DNA of 64,000 nt from Protula sp. h YS-2021. Its lineage: Eukaryota; Annelida; Polychaeta; Sabellida; Serpulidae. Position 1 is the first letter of the stretch, and every line of letters begins with the position of its first letter. Under the pieces are notes generated by a model. The model was given only the letters and a program-made list of their open reading frames with translations. It was not told where the DNA came from and did not search any database. Shown here in pieces: positions 55,790-64,000 of the stretch. Location: NCBI GenBank assembly GCA_949752745.1, contig OX457027.1, forward strand, positions 17,626,603-17,690,602, read 5' to 3'. The position numbers and the translations under genes are program-made.

Positions 55790-56295
55790 TGGGTTGCATC
55801 CGTCGTGGTATCCCGACCTAACGACATTTGATCTAGCCACATCAGATCTAACGACATTTAATCTAAATCTGCAGGGTACGACAACTGGTCTAGATTCTTG
55901 TTTCGTGTTTTTGAATTCGTATGTATGTTCGAATCAAAATTTATTCAACTTCCTCTCCTACAATTTGATTGGATTGCTCTCAAATTTTGTATGAATTTTT
56001 CTAGGTAGTTACCTCTCGGAAAAAACTTGTTTTGACGATCCGTTAAAAATTGACCAAATGGTTAATAATTTAAAGTGTTTTTTTTTTGCGAGCCAATTTT
56101 CAAAATGTTTCTTCTACAGTTTTAATTGGATTGCTCTCAAGTTTGTGTCAATGCTACCCAGGTGAATCTTTATTGTAAAATTACTCTTTTGGTTATTAGC
56201 GACAAATTGTCGAATTGGCCGTATTCTTCTCTGACAGTTTTGATCGTATTGGTTTCAATTTTTTATGAATGTTTCCTGGGCGAGTCTGTCATGAT
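55790..56295 (+). mobile_element. Hairpin-type element fragment and GATCTAACGACATT array
   Basis: GCATCCGTCGTGGTATCCC and three units of (A)CGACATTTRATCTA (55820-55868) precede about three core units (55944, 56105, 56220) with CTACAGTTTTGATTGGATTG and TTTCCTGGG(C/T)GAGTCTGTC. Relatives lie at 9.5, 11.0, 27.4 and 44.5 kb. Confidence 0.55.
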
Positions 56296-56429
56296 GGGGC
56301 GCTACGGGGTGTTTCATCTACGGCGTGAAGCCACCCCCTTCCCGGCTCCATAAACGGATGTCAAAATGGTTCAGGTTTTTAGAATAAAAAATCAGTGAAA
56401 AAAACTAAATAATGAGGAAGAAGAGAGGC

Positions 56430-56495
56430 TTTTTGCCGGGGTACTTTTCGCCGAAATGGGGGGGGGGGGGGGGGGGGTTCGCCGGGGAGGAAAAA
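56430..56495. repeat. TTTTCGCCG-type units around a G run
   Basis: TTGCCGGGGTACTTTTCGCC, a run of about 19 G, then TTCGCCGGGG. It is the reverse of the array at the window start. Confidence 0.6.
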
Positions 56496-56825
56496 ATGGA
56501 GGATTCAGCTAGGTCAAATGATTGTTGTTTCTGGTGATACAGTTAACTGTTCATTTAAACTTTTGTGAATACGGCTCCAGTTGTCCTCTTTTACACAAGA
56601 AAACTTTGTTGGGATCCCAACTGCCTATGACACTTGATTAACTATGTGTCTGCTAGCAACAACGTCTCCAGGTATTCTTGTTAGTTATCGGCAAAACTAA
56701 CACAAATGAAACATTGTGATATTAAGCTAAATAGCAATAGTCAATTTTAAGTCCTGTTGCAACAATAAGTGGGCTGGGGGAGGGTCTAACGGGTACTACT
56801 TTCGCCACAAACAAAAGAATCGTGG

Positions 56826-57560
56826 TACATCTCGCATCTGGACATCTCGCATCTGGACATCTCGCATCCGACAAGTCGCATCTGGACATCTCGCATCTGG
56901 ACATCTCGCATCCGACAAGTCGCATCTGGACATCTCGCATCTGGACATCTCGCATCCAAATGAAAAATGGACATCTCGCATCCGTGATTTTTTGCTTGAT
57001 TTATCATTGTGTTTTGGCGGTAGGGGGTGGGGGGGGATGGTGGTAATCATTTTATTTCCCTTTATATACCCTACCTTAAGGGATGTGGATTCGTGACTAC
57101 ATCTTACCCGCCGCATTTTCGAACCTGTGCACGTTTCCCTTCCAAACCGTGCATCAAAGATAAATTTTTAAAAAATTGAAAACATCAGTGGGATTAGTGG
57201 ATGTGGTTTCATTCATAATACTGATCCGCCGCACGTTCATTAAATCCTTCATGCTTTTAAGTGCCTCTTTCGAGGATTAGAATATGTGGATTCGCGCTGC
57301 ACCGAACTTTGAACTACTCACTATGGCATTCACTGAGTACAAATATAAGTCTAACTCTTGAATTACTCCGTAAACTGAACTGAGTTTTTTAGTTGATTTA
57401 CTCAAATAACTTGCGTTTTGGAAACCCCTGTTAATATCGTCAAGCACAAAATCTCGGATGCGAGATGTCCACTTTTTCATTTGGATGCGAGATGTCCAGA
57501 TGCGAGATGTTTAGATGCGAGTTGTCAGATGCGAGATGTCCAGATGCGAGATGTCTGGAT
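56826..57560. mobile_element. Foldback-like element with ACATCTCGCATCTGG terminal arrays
   Basis: The left arm (56826-56982) is a higher-order array: two 15 bp ACATCTCGCATCTGG units plus one ACATCTCGCATCCGACAAGT variant, repeated about three times. The right arm (57444-57558) carries the inverted units. The inner ends match over about 60 bp (TGAAAAATGGACATCTCGC versus its reverse, plus TTTGCTTGA/TCAAGCACAA). The interior of ~450 bp has no gene. No clear target duplication was found. It lies in SSPN-like intron 1. Confidence 0.85.
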
Positions 57561-58127
57561 ACCGTCATGAACAGCGATTGCGCAATAGGTCTGTGCCTGG
57601 AGAGACTCTGCTAATATGTTTCTTTTCTGTGTTGGGACTTTCCGTATGTCATTGAACCGATAAATTGCCCCCCCCCCCGGGCCTGGATGGAGGTAGGGTT
57701 GGGGAAGGGGTGTGCCAATTGCACCACATTTGGGTGTAAAATGCCCGTATGTCCGTAAATAACTGAGCCTATACCTCCAAGACCTTTAATCGAATATTTT
57801 AAAAGCGCGTTTGATTTGTAGCTTATGCAGTCCAAAGACCGGTTGTTATATTACTTGATAATCTGTTTAAAATGGCGAATATCGAACGATTTATACAAAT
57901 GACAGCAATAATAGATAAATAAATAAACTAACATAAAATAATATGATAAAATGAAAATAGTTTTTAAAAAACCCAATCTGCAAACTTTATTTACGTTTGG
58001 ATCTTTTTTTTTTTTTTTTGCGAAATGACCCCTTAACCACTGTTCAATCTTTCTTGTTGAATTAAAAAAAGACAGAGAAAATAAAAGATAGAAAAAGGAC
58101 TTCAGTTATATGAATCAAAATGCTCAC

Positions 58128-58526
58128 TGGAATTCCTGCCCAGTGTGGGGAGTCTCTGAACCTCAAAGCAGCAGTGAGTGATGCCATATAGAATGCCAGA
58201 AATGTAATCCCGGCGCCGAGAAAGAGCTGCGTGAGGACGAGGAAGACGCGCAGACGACAACAGCGCCCCCTGGATTCCATGCCGTAGTCATCGCGTCGTG
58301 GCGTAAGCGGGCGTGTTCTTTTAGGTGAAGGGTGATGGCTGTTGTTAAGGTCCGGCTGGATGATGTTCTGTGGGACCGTCGTCGTCATGCCGTTGTACAT
58401 GGTCGGGGCACTTCCGCTTGGCTGATTTTCCATGTTTTCTTCAGTATTCTCACTCATATCGTCTTCAAAGTCAATTGAATCAAATTCCGTTGGCGCTATG
58501 CTTCTCAAATAACCGCCTTGTCCCAT
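58128..58526 (-). CDS. SSPN: SSPN-like coding exon 1
   Basis: It encodes 133 residues: an acidic then basic, Pro-rich cytoplasmic N-terminus (residues ~1-85, with SPKRTRPLTPRRDDYG) and membrane segment 1 (VFLVLTQLFLGAGITFLAF), then MASLTAALRFRDSPHWAGIP. ATG at 58526 is the start because an in-frame TGA lies 18 bases upstream. The exon probably begins at an acceptor near 58551 (TTATTTCAG on the - strand), which implies a further 5' UTR exon. The donor is CCA|GTGAGC. Confidence 0.9.
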
Positions 58527-58549
58527 CCTTAACGAAGTAAATCATCCCC

Positions 58550-60840
58550 TGAAATAAAACACAAAAACCGCAAACTGAGGCTCACAGTATAAACTCTTTT
58601 TAAAGATCTCATGCTTGGCTATCGCCCAATAAAACTACCCCTCCCCCACCCCACATAAAATTGACAGATGGAATTGACGAATGTTTACTTCCTATTGACA
58701 CTTCGAAGGATGTTGTGTGCAGCGTATTTTACCCTAGTAAACAGTAAAACATGCGGTGTACTAGTGTATCTTGCCCCCTGTACAGACTAGGCTATCTCCC
58801 CCCCCCCCTCACCTGGCATTTTTAAATATATTGGAGGAGAGGGGGGAGATATCCTGTTACAGCGGCGTTCCATAGCGGCCGCCATCCGACGCCGTTCAGC
58901 GTCGAAATTTGGATGAGTATGTTAAGCCTACGTTAAAGAGAGGTTCGAAAACCGACGGTGTGTTGAGATCAAGAGAGTGATATTCCCAAGAGGTCACGGT
59001 CTCCTTTTCATCACAAATACCTTCCTCCACCCGGCCATACAGTGAAGAATGTGTGAAGCCACTTCACGTGTAAATCTTCTCAAAGCAGTCTTTTTTTTTT
59101 TTGTTTCTGTTTCCAATAAACCTTAATATTACCAAGTTATTATTTGGTGGTGAACTCGACGCCTATATAACATCATGTTTTGGTCGTCTGAAATGAAACT
59201 ACAACCTTTAAAAATGTTCGGATTTGGTCAGTGGACACCACGATTTCAGGTAAACGTTGGATGGACGTCCAGATATTCACTGGTTGGCCAGAACCATAAC
59301 AATAAATGTGGCTACAAATGTTTTGGGCACAAATCTGCAAATGTTTGGGTCATAAATTCTAAATTTTCGGGTCCTTACAGTATAAAAAAAGACGACAGAG
59401 AGAGAAAGAAAAAAAAACAGGACCCTGCTCTTAGTATAGCTTTAGCTGCGAAAGTTTTTTTTTCAATTCTGCAGAATATTCCACATGTAATATTTAGTAT
59501 ACTAAACAAATTTATTTTTCACATGGTTTGCGGCAAATTTCAGGGTTCTTTGCGTTGTGGTCTCAGTTTTACCATGCAAGAGGATGTTGTTGTCCCCTAA
59601 TTAGTACAGTTTAGTAAAGCATTCCATACAGTACTTATTTTCGGACTTTTTGACCCCATGCATTCGAAATGTGACGTCACCTATTGACCAACACACACTG
59701 TACACACAGACAAACCCTCGTATATGCCTACTTTATGGATGCCCCACCCCCTCCCCACTAAAAACATCTTTTCTCCAGACCTACTACCCTCTCCGAACTA
59801 CTTAATACTTGCAGATATTTTATCGACATTTGAAAAAAAATAGTGTAAAGTGAAAATAATGACTACAGAAACTTAACAATAGGTGTAGCGTTATAAGTGA
59901 AGTAATATATTTACCGTATTATGATGGCTGCAGTAATCGTTTCGGTGGTTCAGTAAGTATCCAAGATTCTCAACAATGTAAATAGCTTCTTTTCAAACAT
60001 CAGGAGTCTAGCCAGTATGCACCTACATCTTAGCGATTCTTTTCAGTCTTTTCTTCTCTGGTAAAAGTAACGAAGCTTCTTGCAAAATCCAGGTTTGCAA
60101 CTTTACTTTCGCATTTTCGTATTTTTCTAATCAGGTATTGCTGAACAGGCTCATGTTTAAGGTTTTCTCATTTGACTCGTTACAGGTGCATCAATAGCAC
60201 AAACCCATTTTCAGTTGTTATTGGAACTTGTTGTAAAGGTCAAACTTCATTAACACAAATTATCTGAATTTCAGGTTCCTACAAAGTTGCTTCTGTAGCT
60301 TTACGAAATTGTGCACCATACAGTATCGATGCCTGCAACAACTAGATGCTAATTTATCAATAAACTGTAATCATCTTGACAGGTGTAAAATAAAAGCTTG
60401 ATTAGAATCTTACGGTAAAGAAAACAAAACTCAGCCGTCAATCTTCACTCCCCCACTCCGTCCAGGTAAGAAGATGATGGCAGAGAAATAGTGGTGTGCT
60501 TTAAAGCCAAGAAATATGCTGCGATTGGCCTTCTTGTGGAAGGCGAGCACAGAAGAGATAAAGGCTTGGATCAGTTCTAGTATTGATACGCATCTTTCAT
60601 TGACTGGAGCGCTCGCCAATCTCTATTATCCAGCATTTCAGTCTAGGGGAAATCTTGGCTCACTTTGAACTCGTTCAGATACCGTGGTTTCCTGACAGCG
60701 CTGATCCCTTTGGGTCAGTGATTGCCAGATAAGACAAGTCATGAAGTTTCTACTATTGATGCAGGCTATCCCAAAATCCACAGTTCGCAGGATAAAATTA
60801 TTGCTTGCTAATAAAATGATTATAAAAGCAATAATATTTT
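58550..60840. other. No gene recognised
   Basis: Beyond the probable splice acceptor of the SSPN-like 5' exon the sequence has several C, G or T homopolymer runs and short frames only. The 141-codon frame at 59175-59600 has no recognisable domain and ends in low-complexity Lys-rich sequence. A 5' UTR exon of the SSPN-like gene may lie here but cannot be identified by eye. Confidence 0.5.
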
Positions 60841-61721
60841 TAGTAACGTTTGAATGAGAGACAGAAGATGTGGCATCTACTTGCTTCATCACAGGTTCAA
60901 TTGGAATTGTCCCTCCGTCGATCTATCTCTGCGATACCAATCTGGCACAGAGCCTGTCCAAGCTGCAGCCATCATCACCACCAAACTGGGCAATGCGCTG
61001 GACACAGTGTCGTTACTCCACAAACAACCCTAACCATGTGCCAGCGTTTTTCTTGGTGTTTTGACTTTTTCGCAAAGACAACCTATTTTTTTTCGTATGA
61101 GCAAGTACATAAGCACTGTGCAAACTTACCTATTTTAATAAGTGGTTAAATTCAGTTGAAGACCCACTTTTTATCAATGTCAAGGATAAGATTCTAAAAC
61201 GTCACTTTAAGGAGGGATGATGGATAAATGTTTCACCCTGCACACATGCCTTATACTTCCCCACTCCCGTCCCTGCCCCTGCAGTACAGCCTGGTATTCC
61301 ACAGGCTGGTCTCTCTTGGTATTTTTCGGTGAATTTAGCATGATATCCAATGAGAGGGTTCAGACTGAGGAATAGGTCATATGTCAATCATAAGCTTTTC
61401 ATTTATAAATTACCCAAGAGTTATTGCAAATGTTCAGTATAGAAGATTTCAGATGCATTTTAAAACAGGTAAAAATCAGTTCTATAGATACTGAATATGC
61501 CTGTGGCCAAAACATCAGGAACATTGTTTGAAAGCATTGTTGAATCTTTTTATATAAAAAGGATAAATATAAAGTTTTAGAAAATCTCATTAAAATGTAC
61601 ATTAATAATTTCCAAGACAGATTTTCTTTTTTTTTTTAATTTTTTTAATGACTTTTCTAGTCATTCCTTTTTTTTTTTTTTTTTTGCTGTATTCATGTAC
61701 CCACGAATTCATGTCACAAAA

Positions 61722-61852
61722 TCTGAGGATGAACTAGAACCTGACACACCTATAGTGATCCTGTGCATGTGAGTCACAGACAAAACCTGAGGATGAACTG
61801 GAACGTGACACACCTATAGTGATCCTGTGAATGTAAGTCACAGACGAAATCT
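61722..61852. repeat. 65 bp tandem duplication
   Basis: CTGAGGATGAACTAGAACC through GTGATCCTGTGCATGTGAGTC occurs at 61722-61786 and again at 61787-61851 with few changes. Confidence 0.85.
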
Positions 61853-61984
61853 GTTGGAAATTCAGAGTACAACACAAAGGAGTTTTTTTTTGCTAAGATG
61901 TTTTATGTGTTTTTTTATTGTAAGTTTTATGTGGCGAAAACTGTAACACTTCCGCTTTGCAGCCACTTTTTAGCTATAACCATG

Positions 61985-62400
61985 CCACCGACACAATGTT
62001 ATCATCCCGGGGCAGGGGGCGGGGGTTGGGGGGGGGGGCACTGGCATACCAACTGGTTACCATGCGTGTCCATTACTTTTTAAAATGACCCCTAAATGCG
62101 GAGTGTTAATTTTGAAATAATACCCTCCTTTTTAACCAAACACATATAGTGAAATTCCGAAACACCCCCCCCCCCCCCGTTTGTGTGGGAGACGCGGAGT
62201 ACTGAATGAAAAATACCCTCTTTTTATTGGCACTCAGCTCGGACCGAGTCAGGCTTCAAAATTACATCCTCTCGCCGCGTTTTTGGACACGCATGGTAGC
62301 ACACATGATACCAAGTCTCCCCCACCCCCCGCCTCCCAGGGCCAGGACACCATGTTATCACCCGGAGCGGGGGGGGGGGGGGACTCCTGTACCAGCTATG
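61985..62400. repeat. Dispersed G-rich repeat pair
   Basis: ACACAATGTTATCATCCCGG plus a G-rich run at 61989-62040, and ACACCATGTTATCACCCGG plus a G run at 62347-62383, about 355 bp apart in direct orientation. Confidence 0.6.
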
Positions 62401-62588
62401 GGATATACTTAGGTTAGGACAAAACTGCAACGATTGTAACAGGATATACTTCAACTGAATTGTAAGTTCAGTGTTACGAAATAATTTGTATATTAATTGT
62501 TATTCGTGACTTTTAAAATATATAATGGGACATTTGTTGTTAAGAAATGAGCACCTTGCTACAAAAAGTGAAATAAATTCATGATTAA

Positions 62589-63060
62589 CTAGTCCGTTTT
62601 CGCTACCGAGTAGCGAAAATTACACTTGGGGGTCACAAAAAATACGATTCTAAACTCTTGACCCCTTACATATCGTTTTTTTTTAGGCCCAAAGGATCGA
62701 AAATAAGCTCAAAATCGTTCTATCTCTAACCGTTTTCAAGATAATGGTCAACTTCCAGTTTTTGGTTTTGACCATGGCCGAGGAGGTGAAGGTCACCGAG
62801 GTATCTTTTACATAACGTCTTTAGGCCAAAATTTCTAACCGTTTTCGAGATTAGGGCCAACTTCCGGTTTTTTACTTTGACCATGTCCCGAGGAGGTGAA
62901 ATGTCACAGAGATATCTCTTACATATCGTCTTTTAGGCCGAAAGGGTGGAAAATAAGCTCAAAATCGCTCTTTCTCTAACCGTTTTCGGGATAATGGTCA
63001 ACTTCCAGTTTTTTACTTTGACCATAGCCGAGGAGATCAAGGTCACCGAGGTACCTCTTA
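62589..63060 (-). mobile_element. Hairpin-type element, CGCTAC/GTAGCG family, reverse, 5'-truncated
   Basis: Read on the - strand it ends CCCCCAAGTGTAATTTTCGC, TAC-TCG-GTAGCGAAAA-CGGACTAG (62589-62632), the same 3' end as the 54.85 kb element. The body repeats the 125 bp units. It gives way at about 63060 to a different core in reverse orientation. Confidence 0.75.
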
Positions 63061-63064
63061 CAAG

Positions 63065-63350
63065 TCCTACATTACAGTTATCTAAAAAAATAACAATTTT
63101 TGACAAGTCGTCATTTTGGCAATTTTTGACCAATTTGACAAGTAATACGGCATTGCACAACTTCAATATATATATTCACTGTGCACCCTACCATATGCCT
63201 AGGATAAAGGAGCTCGCGCGGAAAGCACAAAAGTCTTACATTGCAGTTATCTAAAAAAATCACAGTTTTTGGCAAGTCGCCTTTTTGGCAATTTTTGGCC
63301 GATTTGAAAAATAACACGACGTTGAACAACTTCAACATATATACAGTCGA
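63065..63350 (-). repeat. Core units of the 22.8 kb hairpin-type family, reverse
   Basis: Two units on the - strand contain TATATATTGAAGTTGTGCAA, TCGGCCAAAAATTGCC and GATAACTGCAATGTAAGACT, matching 22.80-23.25 kb in reverse. A related unit is at 38.85-39.02 kb. Confidence 0.75.
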
Positions 63351-63351
63351 A

Positions 63352-64000
63352 TCCATTTAAACCGACATCGCTTTAACCCACATATCGTTTTAACCGACAT
63401 GTTTTCCGACCGGTCCCGAAGGATTTACCCCATTGACCCCCATTATATAACGTCGGTTTAGGCAAATATCGTTTGTCCGACGTATATTTTTCTCTCGAAC
63501 AAATTTTTTCAGCCCCTTTTTCGACAAATAATGATGATTGACAGATCCCTTTTGTACGATATTATACGTATTGTCATTTCACTGTCATGTTATACATTTG
63601 AGCCATTGTTTCTACTAACTTCACAGAAGTTATGTACACACAGAAGCCTATTCATCGGTACTCAGGCCATTCAAAGGTATGACATCTACTCGGGATTTCA
63701 AAGATGTTTGGGTTTGCATGTAATCGTTACATTACAGAAAACAATGCTACATGAGCAAACTTGTGATCAGACATTAAAAAGAGCTGCTCAATAGCTCAAA
63801 CGATTCTTTAGATTTCGATTGATCAGAACATAAAGAAGCGATTATTTCGTGTGATTAAAACTTCACATGTCTTTTTCATATCTGTTAATCATGTCACTTG
63901 ATTGCAATTTTAGCAGAAATTTTACACTGCAATTTAATCAACTGCAATTTTGCGAATGGCAATTTCATCAATTGCAATCAGAAAATAGTGTTGTAAATCG
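63352..64000 (+). mobile_element. One end of a Tigger/pogo-like DNA transposon, cut by window end
   Basis: TACAGTCGAATCCATTTAAA at 63352, followed by repeated TTTAACCGACAT motifs, resembles the TACAGTCGGACC terminus with GTTATAACGAA motifs of the 18.16 kb element. The other terminus is outside the window and no transposase segment was recognised here. Confidence 0.5.
63890..64000. repeat. Array of (T)GCAATTTT subrepeats at window end
   Basis: Five units of ACTGCAATTTTGCG-type sequence, 15-17 bp apart. Similar AATTGCAAT motifs occur at 2393-2560 and 49.7-50.0 kb. It may be an arm of another foldback-like family. Confidence 0.5.

Larger units (their letters stand above)
48687..58526 (-). other. 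SSPN: Sarcospan-like (SSPN) gene, three coding exons
   Basis: The spliced product is 281 residues (human sarcospan 243) with four predicted membrane segments and cytoplasmic ends. Sarcospan is a tetraspanin-like component of the dystrophin-glycoprotein complex that stabilises the sarcoglycan-dystroglycan association at the muscle membrane. Landmarks shared in order with the vertebrate protein are CCRLRVFLVLTQLFLG(A)G, MASL ... RDSPHWAG, a Cys-rich extracellular loop ending VYEHIHSCKV, and LWKSRYQSFHSGLRF. Exon phases are 0/0. The introns (49047-52967 and 53055-58127) hold several mobile elements. Confidence 0.9.

Noticed and set aside
56815..57570. 9 bp duplication around the ATCTCGCATC foldback element
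   Set aside because: I compared several possible borders (GGTA/GGATA region) and found no convincing direct repeat.
58062..58127. Extension of the SSPN-like exon 1 frame past the donor
   Set aside because: Residues after HWAGIP (VSILIHITEV...) come from intron sequence; the GTGAGC donor and phase 0 junction to exon 2 match sarcospan better.
59175..59600. 141-codon + strand frame as a gene
   Set aside because: No recognisable domain, Lys-rich low-complexity middle, no splice-site or neighbour support.

Overview
This window is nuclear DNA from a repeat-rich animal genome. There are no bacterial operons, genes are split by GT-AG introns, and most of the sequence is transposon debris. Two conserved animal genes can be read through their splice sites: an ataxin-10 (ATXN10) orthologue on the + strand (about 34.5-44.15 kb, nine exons, only the first coding exon not found) and a sarcospan-like four-membrane-pass protein on the - strand (58.5-48.7 kb, three coding exons, apparently complete at 281 residues). 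Abundant elements built as 5' hairpin, (GTCC/GTCT)n tract, 120-180 bp tandem core repeats and 3' hairpin resemble the pearl / Helentron-associated elements described in bivalves and insects. I therefore favour a marine lophotrochozoan, most likely a bivalve mollusc. That placement is an inference.

Layout. 0-2.8 kb: short-subrepeat arrays, a tRNA-derived SINE-like copy and a 125-135 bp minisatellite. 2.8-4.5 kb: decayed Ty3/gypsy pol (RNase H, integrase). 5.3-6.0 kb: foldback-like element. 6.56-8.05 kb: non-LTR reverse transcriptase fragment joined to part of a MITE. 9.5-11.3 kb: hairpin-type elements. 12.28-12.95 kb: two head-to-tail MITE copies. 13.7-18.03 kb: nearly full-length non-LTR element with ORF1 and an intact-looking endonuclease but no reverse transcriptase palm. 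18.16-19.37 kb: internally deleted pogo/Tigger transposon with both ends. 19.45-21.4 kb: second, PHD-finger-bearing non-LTR element on the - strand. 22.6-32.6 kb: dense nest of hairpin-type and foldback-like elements, including a 1.6 kb array of 51 bp units. 33.0-33.3 kb: solo subrepeat array. 34.5-44.2 kb: ATXN10, whose fourth intron is largely filled by three hairpin-type elements. 46.7-58.5 kb: sarcospan-like gene, whose introns hold foldback-like elements, one of them carrying Mutator-like (MULE) transposase remains. 59-64 kb: mostly unrecognised sequence, then hairpin-type copies and one end of another DNA transposon.

The two patterns most worth following are structural. First, at least seven element families share one architecture: both ends are arrays of a short family-specific subrepeat in opposite orientation. 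Three of them (24.3, 26.9 and 51.0 kb) are flanked by 9 bp direct repeats (one exact, two with one mismatch). The 51 kb member encodes degraded FLYWCH and MULE transposase segments, which suggests a foldback/MULE system that generates new subrepeat families. Second, at least five hairpin-type elements obey one rule: the 5' inverted repeat is repeated in reverse just before a second hairpin and a terminal CTAG or CTTG, although their sequences differ. This allows their exact ends to be called by eye.
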